30,307 bases of DNA from Smittium culicis (taxonomy: Eukaryota; Kickxellomycota; Harpellomycetes; Harpellales; Legeriomycetaceae), in assembly GCA_001970855.1 (NCBI GenBank), contig LSSN01002585.1:1-30307 (forward strand), read 5' to 3'. How positions within the stretch are numbered: position 1 is the stretch's first letter; every line of letters starts with the position of its first letter. Of this stretch, positions 1 through 11,971 are shown piece by piece. The notes beneath the pieces were generated by a model. The model saw nothing but the letters and a program-made list of their open reading frames with translations. It was not told the DNA's origin and did not search any database. A program made the translations under genes and the position numbers.

Positions 1-174
1 ATTTTTTTTAATTGCATTATACTCAGTTTTTCATAAATAATTATCGATTTTAAGTTATTTTTTTTAATTGCATTATACTCAGTTTTTCATAAATAATTAT
101 CGATTTTAAGTTATTTTTTTTAATTGCATTATACTCAGTTTTTCATAAATAATTATCGATTTTAAGTTATTTTT
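1..174. repeat. 56-bp tandem repeat, about 3.1 copies
   Basis: Three near-identical 56-bp units start at 1, 57 and 113; each begins with A followed by eight T and contains TTGCATTATACTCAG and ATCGATTTTAAG. The array decays at about 169-174 and runs to the window edge, so the true copy number is unknown. No coding sequence is visible in it. It is a minisatellite of unknown role. Confidence 0.95.
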
Positions 175-1530
175 ATTATTAATATAGACTTATTCCTTTA
201 CTAGACAATTTTAAAGAACTTTTAATATATTTTTTGATGATTGAAGTTTTCATTTGCTTTCGTGGATTCACTAAAATTATCTATCAATAAATATAAGCTT
301 GGCTTATTTAATTTTTTTTTTAATGAAGCTATCGCCACGCGAGATTTAATTTTTCCCAGAGAAATTTATTTTGCATTTTAATCGTGTTTAAAAATTCAAA
401 GTAATTTACTGTGTAAAACCCATTAACGAAATCAGAACTATTTTTAGTTACTAGCTCTTTTTTTTTTTTTTTTGGCATAGGTATTCACGAACATTATTTA
501 TTTATTTTTTAAAAATAAATTTCTCATTTATTCTCAGATCGTCACTGTTTTTATCAATCATTATTTTCACAATAAGGATTTATCCTATAAGTATAAGTTT
601 TGGTTTTATTGTTATCAAGAATTTTAAACTTCATATTTGAATATTGGAATGATCACGATATTACCATTGAAGGTTCAGTATTAGCAAACCATCATAACCC
701 ATTTTTATTAGGTAAAAATTCTTTTGAAATAATTATTTGCGTCTTCAATAGAGTTAAAAAACAAGAATGACTTTCACAATTTTTATTGAACGTAAATGGT
801 GCGTTTTTGTGATCAATTTTTTTGGTAAATAGCACCACGACATTTTCTGAATTATTTTGGAATCTGCTTAGGTCAATTCGTAGATTTTCCCCTTTCACCA
901 AATTGCATAGTTACGGTAACCGATATTTTACACAAGGTTGATGTATAGAAGGGATTTAGTATACATACCCTTAATCGTGCACATTTTTAGCACCCATAAT
1001 AAGTTTTGGTAGATACCGGTGGATCACCCGTCTTGGACCATCGGTATATGAAGAACTTTTATTTAATAAATAGTCGATTTTAACTGGTCTATAAAAAATG
1101 AGATATTATCACAAAGAAATCGTGGCAGAGCAAATCATTTTGGCCACAGCTTTAATAAAAAAAAAACTATACTTTTGAGAGTTTATATATAATAAATACT
1201 CGTTTTGATACTAAAATTTAAAGGCATACAATAAAAGGATATACCATTTTAATAGTGATGCATTGCTAGCTTTTATTAATAGAACAGAGGTGTTATTGTA
1301 GCGGCTAAGATAAATGTTTTTTTAATGGTTATGTGCCTTTAGATAGCTACCTGCGTAAATGAGATTAGCTCATAAGTCGTCTGGAAAAGTTTCGGATAAA
1401 AAGAATTCACAGCTAAAATACCCCATTTAAAAAGATAGTGTTATATACTTACACGTTAATTAGTATAATCTATAAGCCTTTTAAACAATCAAAAAATTGA
1501 AAGCATTTAGGAATACGATTTGTTTTTTTG
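175..1530. other. gene-free AT-rich spacer
   Basis: No ORF with a recognisable product and no RNA gene is seen on either strand. The only structure noted is an imperfect inverted repeat, ATACCGGTGG at 1013-1022 and CCATCGGTAT at 1038-1047 (one mismatch, 15-nt spacer). Confidence 0.6.
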
Positions 1531-1726
1531 TTAACCCTTTTCCGTCCAACATTCTTAAATGGTTTAAATTAATGATTCGTTCGTGAATTTTAAGCATGTT
1601 TATTATTTGCTAATATTTTGCATCATACCAATAATTTTTAATGTTTCGGAATTAACTGATTTTAATTGAACACAGTTGGCTATATTTGGCGGTCCAAAAA
1701 TAGTCTACCGCGTGGGAAAGGGTTAA
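1531..1726 (+). mobile_element. TTAA-flanked MITE-like element, copy A
   Basis: The element starts TTAACCCTTTTCCGTCCAAC and ends GGGAAAGGGTTAA, so it has terminal inverted repeats of about 13 bp inside a TTAA at each end. It is 196 bp with no ORF. The interior (ATGATTCGTTC, ACCAATA, GTTGGCTATATTTGG, ATAGTCTACC) is shared with the copies at 25243, 29212 and 29578. TTAA target duplication with CCC-type ends is typical of piggyBac-superfamily DNA transposons, so this is probably a non-autonomous piggyBac-like MITE. The superfamily assignment is inference; no transposase is in the window. Confidence 0.75.
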
Positions 1727-2837
1727 AGCTATAAGAGAGCAAATTGCTTATTTTTTATTGCAAAGTTGATATTTGGTTTTCGAATTTTTATGCGCTTTAT
1801 TATTGTTTTTTTAGTTATTTGCGGGAAACTGTACTCCACTATGGCCTGATTTATATATTTATAAACGCTTTAAAGTTCAGGCGCCAATTGGCGGTCAAGA
1901 TAGTTGATTGTGGGAGGTTTAAGAGGGTATCCTATGTGGCGTGATTTGCTACTATCTTTCCTCCTGGTGTTTAGTTGATACTTATTGGGTGGAGCCGGTA
2001 ATACTGGAAGATGGTTTGCTGAGTATAGGGGAATTTGATTTTTAAAAAATAGCGCTTAATCAGTAAATATCAAGAACAATTGGCTTAAAAACATATTTGA
2101 TATCAAGTTACCCAATTATCTACAGCAGTGAATTTCATGATAAGATAAGCCAATAGTTAAAGGCTTAAACGTGATATAGATCAGTGTATTGGCCAAAGAT
2201 AATTTATAGGATAATCATAGCTTTAGTTGATGATTGAAAGGTAGAGATATGTTATCTTATTGACGAAACTAGGAATAATAATATAGAGCTATTGGTCTAA
2301 AATTTTTTTAGTAGTGTGATTAAATTAAGATCTAGATAGTTTGTCTTTTTTTTAGATAAATGGGTGGAGTTGAGTTTGGGTGCTGAGAGAGGGGCCAATG
2401 GGGGTGCAGGTGGGAGTCCAGTGGTGCAAAGTAATAACAGAAGGAATAACTGATTTTAGTTTTTTTCCTTTTAAACAGTTAGAATTCTAATCTTGTAAGT
2501 TTTTGACTTTTATATTCTTATTTTCTCTTAAGAGTGAATATCTAAAAATTCAATCAAGCTACAAACACTTAATTAAAAGGTAACTTTTCCCTATCCTCAC
2601 ACTTTAAACAACCTCAACACCAGATACTTTTAACACTGAAATTACTTAGCTATCTTCTTATCGGCTGCGATTTATATTTAACCCTCCATAAAATAATTGT
2701 CCTTCCGATCATCTTTTTCAAATCCATTAGCTATCTAAATCAAAATCAAGATCATTTTCTATAATCACTAAAATATCCATATTCTATTTTTATCATAAAG
2801 GTTCCCGCCCTTCCCCCTCCACGCGCAAGAAAAAAAG
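1727..2837. promoter_or_regulatory. COX5 upstream region with CCAAT boxes
   Basis: This spacer lies directly upstream of COX5. A CCAAT in a GC-rich setting (GGGGCCAATGGGG) sits at 2395-2399, about 440 bp before the ATG, and an ATTGG (reverse CCAAT) lies near 2188. CCAAT is the site of the Hap2/3/4/5 (NF-Y) activator that drives many fungal respiratory genes, so regulation by it is plausible but untested. The part from 1727 to about 1925 may be a badly decayed TTAA element (see findings). Confidence 0.35.
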
Positions 2838-3545
2838 ATGAACAGATTAATCGCCTCAAGAATCTCAAGAGTTGCTTTCACCAAAGCCGCTGTCAGACCT
2901 ATGACCACCGCTTCTGCTGCCCCAGTAATCTCTCAAATCGAAAACAGCTGGGTCAACATGGCCGAACAAGAAAAGGCCTCTGTTGTTGCTAAACTAGAAA
3001 CCGTCATGAAGAATGACTGGACCGCCGTCGATTTGAGCGACAAACGTGCCAGTAAGTTCCCTCTCCTCAAATTTTTTTTCTTCTTTCAACCTTTATCCCT
3101 CATATCTCCAAACCGCTTTATTTCTCTTATTCGTTTTATCTTATTATATAAAATCTTTGCAATTCTCAATTTTGCTTACAGTTACATTCATATTAAAAAA
3201 GTATAATGTCTATAACTTATTCAACTATCCTCTCAACTTTTCTCTTTTTTCTTTTCATATAAAAAAAAAACAGTCTACTACATCGATTACGGAAACTATG
3301 CCACCCGCGCACCTACTTCCAAGAAAGGTGATGGATTAAAGATCTTGGCTGGTACTTCACTAATTATCGGTGCCAGTATCTTCACCTCATACATGATTCA
3401 CTTGGCCTTCGGTTCAAGACCAGTTACCATGACTAAGGAATGGCAAGAAGAATCTAATAAGTACGCCATCGAACAAAACCAAAATCCTATCTCTGGTATC
3501 TCCTCAAAGGGCTACCAAGGTTCTGGCCACATTAGCAACTTGTAA
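2838..3545 (+). CDS. COX5: cytochrome c oxidase subunit 5 (mammalian subunit IV homologue), two exons
   Basis: Nuclear-encoded subunit of mitochondrial complex IV in the inner membrane. I join exon 2838-3051 to exon 3274-3545 across a 222-nt intron with a GTAAGT donor and an ACAG acceptor. The phase-1 junction restores KRA|IYYIDYG, giving 161 aa, close to family length. Residues 1-25 are rich in Arg, Ser and Ala and lack acidic residues, as in a mitochondrial presequence. One membrane segment lies at about 95-117 (LAGTSLIIGASIFTSYMIHL), followed by the conserved MTKEWQEESNKYA and NPISGISSKGY. The start is the first ATG of the open frame, in a purine-rich context. Codons are biased to C/G-ending forms (ATC, GCC, ACC, AAG), unlike the neighbours, which suggests high expression. 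It is convergent with the nucleoporin gene, 372 bp away. Frames that read through the intron are artefacts. Confidence 0.95.
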
Positions 3546-3917
3546 TTAGAATTGAAAAAAATGAAATATTTTTAGTACCATTCTTTATTATATAGTATAG
3601 TATGAATTTAAAAGCTAATAAGAATTTATATTTATCTCTTACTTTTTCAATTAATCTATCCATATTATTAATAATTTATTCTCAACTATTATCAGCTTTA
3701 CAGCCACTAAATATAACTAAATATAAATATTAATAAATTTGGCTAAAACTGTAGCATATTAATATTAAAGCATTGTTTGATTAAAATAATTATAATAATA
3801 ACTCCAAAAAATATTTAGAGAATTCATTGTTTTCTATATATTTTTTGGTTTTCTATAAGATAAGTAACACCAATTTTTTATGAAGCAATACATGCACACA
3901 TAACTATAAACATGTAT
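3546..3917. other. convergent intergenic region (3' ends of COX5 and NUP1)
   Basis: AT-rich spacer between two gene ends. It must hold both 3' UTRs and poly(A) signals. No further gene is seen. Confidence 0.6.
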
Positions 3918-6900
3918 TTATCGGATCTTTCTAGGTCTTGCTATTTTTCGTCCTGCCAGGTTTGATGGCATAGACCCAACTGAAAATCCACTCCCTACTC
4001 CGCTACTAGCTCCTAAATTTCCACCAGCAGCTCCACCACTACCGCCTGCCCCAAATGTAAAGCCTCCACTCCCTGCTCCTGTTGATGCCCCGAAATTGAA
4101 TTTCTGGCCTATTGTTGCTGGTGTTGCTGGCGAACCAACACTCGAGTTTGTCTGGCCAAATCCTAGTGTGTTGGGCTGGTTTCCTGAAGCCCCACCAAAT
4201 CCTTGCGTCTGACCGCTTGTCCCAAACATACTATTGCTACCGCTGCTTGCACTCATACCAGTTGAGCTCATTGCTGAGTTGGCCCCAAAGCTAAATGTTG
4301 AAGTTGGTTGCTGCTGTTGACTTTGGTTTGCCCCAAATCCACTTCCCAAAAATGAACCACTTGCTCCCCCAATTCCAGATGAACCAGTAGAATTGTTACC
4401 TGGAGCTCCAAAATTAGCTCCAAAACTAAATCCACCACTGCTCCCCGCACCAGTCGAAGGCGTATTTGTCGAAAATCCTGAAATGTTGCTGCTGCTAGAG
4501 GCTCCAAAAGCAAAAGGCTTTTTGGACAACGGCTCTTCTTGTGCGATCTCACGCTTGTTGTTGCCATTTGATAATGTTCCAAATGTACTTGATGGTTGTA
4601 CCTGAGACCCAAACGAAAATCCTCCCGAGGTTGTTGTGCTTGGCTGTGATCCCATATTACTTGTTGAGCTTTGGAACATATTCGAAGCTTGGTTAGTATT
4701 TAATGTCGAGTTGGTAGTACTGTTACTGTTAGCGGCCCCAAACAGGTTTGTATTTGAACCAAATCCAGTGCTATTTTGTGTAGATGAATTATTTCCAAAA
4801 ATCCCTGATGATCCACCAGCTATAGAGAATCCTGTATTTCCAGTTGTGCCAAAACCAGACCCTAGATTTCCTGTTCCAAAACTACTTCCCAAATTTGAAG
4901 TAGATGAAGTTGGATTTAAAGTAGAAGCCGTCAATAAAGGTGTGCTTGTATTACTGGTTGACCCAAATCCCTGTTGTTGGGTAGCATTAGTTGAGGAAGA
5001 GAGGTTAGATGATGATCCGAATAGTGATTTAACTGGATTTAATGAGCTTTTTTCTGCTGATCCTGGAGTAGAAAGTGAGTTTACATTTCCAAAGAGCCCG
5101 CTCCCTGTGGGATTTGCTGTTGAAGCTGAAAACATATTTGTACTTCCAACTGAAAATGGTTTTGATGTTTCAGAAGAGATGTTTCCAAGAGAGCTATCAG
5201 GTTTAGCTGTATCTGCATTAAACCCAACTCCAAAAGTACTGCCGATTCCAGATCCGCCAAACATAGATGAAGGTTTTAGCAATGAGCCAGACGCCGAGTT
5301 CGTAGCTGTTTTTGGACTTGAACTTTTAGTGTTCCCAAAGCTAAAAGTTGCTGTGGCTTTACTTTCTGATGTTTGGTTCGTAGTACTGGCATCTTTAATA
5401 GTGTTTCCGAAGATTCCTGTGCTAGTAGTGGACGATGGGTTACCAAACAAGTTGGTTTTTGGAGGATCAGCTGACGTAGTTTGTGAATTAGAGCTATTGT
5501 TATTAGCACCAAAGGAGAAACCTGATGGTTTACTGTTAATTATTCCTTGGCTATTTCCTGAAGCGCTATCCGTAGCCTTAGATCCAAAGCTAAAAATTCC
5601 AGTCGCTGGTTCCGGGCCACTAGCATTATTGGACGTCGATAGTATAGGAGCAGAGGATAAGGGATTAGTGTCAGATTTCGTACCAAAATTAAATAGATTA
5701 TTTTTTTGAGCCGGTAAGGCTGAGGCAGTGTCTGCTGGTTTTTGGTCTAAAGAGGTTTTATTAGGAATAGAGTTCCCAAATAATGAGCTTTTGACAGGCT
5801 CGCTGTCCTTATTTTTGGAATCGAAAATGTCTGCTGAGATTGTACTACCAGTAGAAGAGCCGAACAAACCAGTTGATTTGGTGGAATCATTAGTTAGCTT
5901 AGTAGTATCTGTAGTCGATCCAAACAAATTAGTTGGTTTAGCAGAGTCTGTTGATGAAGCAAATAGGCTAACTGGTTTAGCAGAATCGCTAGAAGCACCA
6001 AACAAATTAGTTGGCTTGTTAGTTTCTGCTGAAGAACCAAACAAGCTAGTTGGCTTGCTAGTTTCCGCTGAAGAACCAAACAGGCTAGTTGGCTTGCTAG
6101 ATTCTGCTGAAGAACCAAATAAGTTAGTTGGCTTGCTAGTTTCCGTTGAAGAACCAAATACGTTGGTTGGCTTGCTAGTTTCCGCTGAAGAGCCAAACAA
6201 ATTAGTTGGTTTACTGGATTCAGTTGAAGAGCTGAATAAATTAGATGACTTTGTGGCATCATTAGATGAGCTAAACAAATTTGATGTTTTGTTGCTTTGT
6301 TGGTTTGATAGCGAAATGTTTTGCTGGCTAGAAGTATCGTTTTTTCCAGAGGAATCAGAGGGATTAACAGATGGCGTGGAAGGTTTATTGAATGGAGGAA
6401 GGGATGTTGTTGAGTCAGTACCAGAGCCAAAGCTGAAAGTTGTATTTGGGGCTTGGGATGAGAGGTTTCCAAATATAGATTTACTTGAAGATTTGTCAGC
6501 GTCAGTATCTGATTTTAGCCCGAAAGCAGAGCTAGTAGTTTGTGAATTACAAGAAAGGGGTTTAGATTGATCAGAGTTGTTAGAAAAAATGCTTGACTTT
6601 GGTTCATCTGAATTTTTATTTGGTGCTGCCAAAGAGCTATCTCCAAGTCTACCAAAAACAGAGGATGTTTTAGTTGGCGAAGTTGAATTACCACTGAATG
6701 AATTGCTAGGTGCAGAAGATGGTGTTTTAGATTCAATTGATGAGCTGATGGCATTTGAGTTGCTGGAAGGTGATTTGGGCACATAAAAAGGCCTGTGTTT
6801 AGGTCCAGTTTGAGTTTCTAAAGAGGGTTTAACAGGCTCAGATTTTTTAGTGGAGAATAGAACTAGGTTTGATTTTTGGGGAACCTTAATCAAAGATTCG

Positions 6901-8727
6901 TCATCGCTAGAATTGAAAGACTCGTCAAGATCGTCAGCGTTATCACAAATAAATCTAGCGGAGAACCTCCAATTAACTTTTTGAGATTCATCATCAATTT
7001 GTTTTTTGCGACGTCTAATTTCAATTAGACGTTTTCTGTCAAGGTTGGTCTTTGAATGGTGTTTTTTACTTTTTAAAGGTTTAATAGGAGCAGGATGTTT
7101 ATTATTGTAGGTTGAGATACCATTCTCATCAACTCGCAGTTTTTTAGAATATTCGCGATCTGAAATAGTATAGATAAAAAAAATATGGGCGATTAAAATT
7201 TTATAAAAATAAATATATAAGATAAAGAATTTAATAAAATATAGCATACCTTCAAAGTCATTATTTTTTCTAGATCTTTGATTATCAGTGCTATGAGCTT
7301 GAGATTCAGAAATAAGTGAGTTTGAAGCTAGCGAGTTTGAAATAGGCATAGAATGATCGTTAGTCAAAAGCTCAGGGCGATTAAACCTTTGTAAAATACG
7401 CTTAGCTTGATTTTGCTGTTTAAAAAAATAAAAAGAAGAAAAGACTTTAGATTTAGGAGAGTAAGTAGAGCGGTTTTGAATTAAAAAAATTTTAAGACGC
7501 TATGGATATGATGGGGCGAAGAAATTTACTTGGATCATTTTAGCAAGGCTGTGAGCGGAAGATAACTGACCCGTTGAGGATACTCTTAACGATCTAATGG
7601 GGAGATTATGTGAATTGTTGACACCAATATTTGAGGTGCGAGAGGGAGAGTCTTTAAAAGTGATGCCTTCGTGGTTAGGTTTAGAGAGATTGCTTAATCT
7701 TGGAGTGCTCGTTGAGATGTAGCTCTAAAATTTAGAAATTTGAAAAAAGTATTTATAGTTATTAAAAGGGGAAAGCGATTTCGAAAATTTGTAGTTTATT
7801 GGATAACAGAGAGAGGATGTAGAATTACCTTTGATGTTTCATCGTTTTGGTCAGGGTTTTCGTGCTATGATAAAATAAAAAGAGATTGTTAAATGGAGAG
7901 GAAAAAAAAAATTGAGAAGGAATTGAAAAAAAATATTTTAAGAGAAGGGTAATAATACAGTGTCAATTTTATTGTATGATTCTAGAGAGTCGAGCAATCT
8001 TTGGGCATGAGCAGGAGACATCCATGCAGCTACTAGTATATTAAAGGAGATAAGTTACTTTATGGAGAAAAATGAAGATGGTTAAGTAGGTAAAATGGTA
8101 CATTTGCGAGAAGAGCCAGGGAGGGATGGTTTAGATAAGCTAGAGACAGCCTTGTTAGATAATGGGAGATTAGAAGGAGTTTTCAAACCCTAAAAAGAGA
8201 TAAATGAAAAAGCTTAGATTTGAGAATGAAATAGGGATATAAATGATAAGTAAAGATAAAGAAGAATACATTGGGGTATAGCTTCGAGGAGCTTGAGTGG
8301 ACAGGACTATTTGAATTGTTAGAGTGTGTATTTTTAGGGGTAGAGATGATGCTGGATATGTTTTGTTTAGGTAAAGAAGGAACAGATTGGGGAATACGGG
8401 GATATTCAGGGTTTAATTTGCTTGAAATCTGAGAAGAGATTTTTGAGGAAGCGGAGGGAGTTGTGGTAGTGGGAGAGGATTCAGTCCAAAATTTTGAGAT
8501 GATATTTTTAATATTCCCCATAAAGCCACTGTGAACAATCTAGATAAAAAAATAAATTAGAAAGTGTTGAATAGAAAAAAAAAAGTTAATGAGATATTTT
8601 ATAGGATAGGTACTTTTTTTTCAGGTCTACTGTAAGGAGAGCTGGTATTTCTCGTAGACCGTTTTGGGGTTCTTAAAACACCATTAAGGGCGGAGTTTTG
8701 TTGGAATGAGCTCGAGCTATCGTCCAT
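3918..8727 (-). CDS. NUP1: FG-repeat nucleoporin, Nup1-like, eight exons
   Basis: Nuclear pore basket nucleoporin that binds karyopherins. Proposed minus-strand exons: 8727-8614, 8539-8270, 8189-8102, 8029-7959 (or starting at 8032), 7864-7829, 7724-7530, 7415-7250 and 7159-3918. All junctions keep phase and give about 1393 aa. Introns are 72-114 nt with donors GTACCT, GTATTC, GTACCA, GTATTA, GTAATT, GTAAAT and GTATGC. Domains: a Ser-rich N-terminus with basic RTPKRSTR; a possible amphipathic helix GFMGNIKNIISKFW from about residue 43; SPAHAQRLLDSLE; a basic stretch with RKRLIEIRRRKK; then a long Ser/Asn/Thr-rich domain with many FSFG, LFG and FG repeats; and a basic C-terminus GRKIARPRKIR. 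That C-terminus resembles the importin-binding tail of Nup1, which separates it from Nup2 and Nup60. Residues 607-736 are a 13-aa tandem repeat. Large antisense frames inside the repeat region are shadows. The family is firm, Nup1 orthology likely, and exon 4 has two possible acceptors. Confidence 0.85.
5892..6281 (-). repeat. 39-bp tandem repeat coding ten LFG units in the nucleoporin
   Basis: Exactly ten 39-nt units (390 bp) encode 13-residue repeats of the form NLFGSSAETSKPT. The LFG core is intact in most units, while two early units and one late one have LFS or LFA. Units are similar at the DNA level, which points to recent in-frame expansion by slippage or unequal exchange. Copy number probably varies between strains. 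Confidence 0.9.
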
Positions 8728-9381
8728 TGTGAGCTAGTAAAAATATATTGAGATGAATAGGGGGGGAGGGGGAATATGGGTAGAGGGATGAACAAAAAAG
8801 AAATAAAAGAAGGATTTAAGGAGAACGAAGGAGTATCATGTAAGCTAGGTCGCAAGCGTACTAAGATACAAGAAAGTTGGCAAGTATTAAGGGGAATGTC
8901 GTCGTTTTAGTTGTAGTATGAAATAAAGGTGTTGTATATAAATCAAAGTAGTTTAGTAGTAGATAAACAGCTAAAAAGAAGAGAGAATCTATCAGCGAGA
9001 ATCAAGAAAGGTGAATTTGATAGTGAGTATCAGGTATGGGGGTAGTATGGTGAGAATCAGGTAAGGATATTGTATAGTGGGATTAAAGTGAAGGATACTA
9101 AAGAGATAAATAAGGATTATTTTGATTTCCGCAGATATTATTTAGTAAAGAAGATCGTCTCCTTTTTTGGCCAAACAATCAAAAAAAAATTTTTTTTTTA
9201 CTAAGCAATTAAACGTTTATGCCATTTCGCAACCCAAAAAATGGACAAATCAGAGTCTTTAATATCGTTAAAGCAAATGTAGCAATTCCCAGCAGATAAT
9301 GTAGACCAATGAAAATGACTCACTTCTAAAACCAGACGCGAAACCCAAAATTCAGCCATTTATGGCACACTTAATTGCAGT

Positions 9382-9451
9382 CCAATATCCTTCTCTACTA
9401 TACTTAGCCCAACAACCCAATATTCTTCTCTACTATGTTTAGCCCTACGAC
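9382..9451. repeat. 35-bp direct repeat, two copies
   Basis: Units at 9382-9416 and 9417-9451 share CCAATAT.CTTCTCTACTAT and TTAGCCC, with about five mismatches. No product is encoded. Confidence 0.85.
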
Positions 9452-9756
9452 TTATTATGTGCTAGCTTTTCCACACTATGGCACTGGGGCTACACAATTG
9501 TCAGATGGACGTTGTGCTTTAACCACCTGAGCGTTAATCGGAGTTTTTAGCGCCTTTGAATTAGCTTTTTAGTCTGCACAGGTCAGTTTTTCTCCAGGCG
9601 TAAATTGGCCAGGCACTTTTTAGCCTCGAGTTTATTAGCTCCAAGCTTTAATCACAGTTCCTATTGGCTCACTCCTGATTTCTGCTGTCGAATCTATACT
9701 CAGCAGTCATATCTATTAGTCTCTTCATATCAGCAAATTAATGGCTGAGCTCCGAT

Positions 9757-9779
9757 AGATGAGTGCCAATAGCTCATCT
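9757..9779. repeat. hairpin with 7-bp stem
   Basis: AGATGAG at 9757-9763 pairs with CTCATCT at 9773-9779 around the 9-nt loop TGCCAATAG. There is no T-run typical of a terminator, and the function is unknown. Confidence 0.5.
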
Positions 9780-9791
9780 CTCCTATCCAAG

Positions 9792-9839
9792 TATTGACTC
9801 AAATACGATTAAATCAAATTAACTATATTTGAGCCAATA
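9792..9839. repeat. imperfect inverted repeat with 14-bp arms
   Basis: TATTGACTCAAATA (9792-9805) is the reverse complement of TATTTGAGCCAATA (9826-9839) except for one base; the spacer is 20 nt. It lies 12 bp after the hairpin at 9757-9779, whose loop also holds GCCAATA. Together they may be the remnant of a small mobile element. Confidence 0.6.
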
Positions 9840-11971
9840 GGTGTGCAGTATAAGATTTAAGCTCTAACTCGCTTAAGGCTAATAATTCCAGCCAAGTTTG
9901 TGGATTTGATGAAATTGTCTATGGCTGGATATTTTACTAAGCAAAACTGCAAGACTAAATTGCCGCATACAAATGTATCTGTAAACAAGCCGCGCTAGAA
10001 AATGGAATTAAAATCATTAAAGGCAAAGGACTCAGCATCGCTACATCTAAATTGCAGCATTGCTACGGAAATTAATGCACATTCTTACCGCATTTACTCT
10101 TGTCGAGCTACTTTTTGCCTTTAACTATATCTGCTAGTAATTGTTATAAAAACCTTGATATTTCCAATTCTGTTTATCTTTAGATTTTATCTCCTCAAAC
10201 CCATTCATTTTCACTTTAGAATTTTATGATACAAAACTTGGTCTACTTTGGAGATATTAACGGTTCACAAGAATGAATATCTTTTAATACCCTTAGCTAC
10301 ATATACCATGATAAAAGTTACAACTAAAATGTAAAGAATAGAGTATATATAATAAAATATAACAATAACTAAAATTTAAGACGAAAATGTGGGTTTGCAT
10401 TTGAAAAATTGCAGTTTTAGTACAAATTAACCTCCAATCTCATACAAAATATTACAACTTTTATACTCCATTTATCCTTTGACGCACACATGGCTTGTTC
10501 CAAATCTATATCAGAATACATAAATATTTATATGTAACTATTCTTGTTATACTAAACTAGGAATTTTTAGAATTTCTATACACGTCTTTTATCTACTTCA
10601 TAGGTAAATAATACTGTATTTAAATTTTTAACAAGTCAAATTAATATTGAAAAATTAAAGCCATCCAGCCCTAATTATTAAAATCTTGATATACTATCAT
10701 TTCGCTTTAAAAAAAAGGACCAAACTTATGGCTTATTCTTTTCCAAACTCCCGAATTGCAAATATCACTAAATATTAGATTGTATATCCTTTTTCACTAG
10801 ATAAATATCAATGGTATCTACTGCACTAATTCTCTAATAAAACTTTTTTTACCTAATTATCACGCTGGGCTACAAACGTATATTATTTCAGACCCGGTTT
10901 TAAAACCATATTTATTAGCTCATGCACAATAATCTCGAATACACGCACTAATCCCAAATTAAGTATAACCATTTTCAAATTTAAAAACACACTAATTTTC
11001 TTAGTGCTACCCATTCTACTTTAGAATCAATTCTGATTCACTCAATAAATAAAAAAAGCAAAAATTCAAAGGCTTAAACACGCTATCATAGATACCAAAA
11101 AAAAAAAAAAAAAAAAACTGTGAAAATGCACCTTTTTGTGTCATCTTCCAATATTGAAATTTTGAAAAAGCTTAAATATTTTTAGGGCTTGGAAACATAC
11201 TGAGAGACTATAATATATTGTTTTTTAATACAGCAATTTATGTATACAACAAGTAATAGAAATGCGCTAGTAAGCTAAGCTTTTTTTTTTTTGTGCTAAA
11301 CAAAATATAAAAAAAACTAAATTTACACTTGAAAACAGTCAGTGTATATAAATCAAATTAAATAGTTGGCGGAATAAATAGTGTGTAAGATTCGGTGATA
11401 ATTATTATGAGGAGAAATAAACTTTATGATTAGCGCAAAAATAAAATAGTATTTTTAAATATCGATAAAATAAAAAAAAACGCTTCAAACTTCAGTACAT
11501 AAAAACTAAAACACGCTTTTACAGCAGCATTTCCTAATACATATATATTTATTTATATTACCTATACACTATTTCTATTTCCATTTTCTGATTATTGCCC
11601 AATACAAAAAAAAAAAAAAAAAAATTCCTACAAATAAGAATTGTTTTTCACTAGTATTTTCATCACTAGCAATAAATATTAGTTTGAACGGATCTGCATG
11701 AGAATCCTCCCCTTCCTTTCTATTATCGAACCGAGTTATAATTCTACACACTAAAAAAAAAAAAACTATAATTTAAAGCCATCATTTCGAAAAATAACAA
11801 ACTTCAACCTTTTTAGCCTTACGATTTATCCTGAATATAAATGCGTAAGATAATATATAAAATTAACAATTTCGATTTATAAATTTAATCTGATGGCGCA
11901 AAACGTATAGCTGTATTTGTAAACTAGTAAATATTAAGACAAAGTAAATTTTCTTCAGTATAAATAAAATA

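Larger units (their letters stand above)
8728..11971. other. 3.2-kb gene-free region between divergent NUP1 and EAF6
   Basis: No supported gene on either strand. The part nearest NUP1 (8728-9160) is purine-rich on the plus strand and has a near-repeat GTGAGTATCAGGTA / GTGAGAATCAGGTA (about 9022-9064). The part from 9160 to 10140 has higher GC and carries a 35-bp direct repeat, a hairpin and an inverted repeat (listed separately), suggesting an old insertion. Beyond about 10140 the sequence is AT-rich with poly(A) runs at 11098-11117 and 11604-11622. Confidence 0.5.

Noticed and set aside
4636..5709. Long plus-strand ORF (357 codons) opposite the nucleoporin
   Set aside because: It is the mirror of the repetitive FG coding strand; the minus strand has FSFG repeats, consistent splicing and a conserved C-terminus.
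5728..6570. Plus-strand ORF of 280 codons with a regular EEPNKLVGLLVS-like repeat
   Set aside because: It is the antisense reading of the 39-bp nucleoporin repeat; the regularity comes from the coding strand.
9500..9545. tRNA-like A-box on the minus strand (GCTCAGGTGGTTAAAGC)
   Set aside because: No matching anticodon stem and no B-box (GGTTCRANNC) at the right distance; at best a tRNA-derived relic.
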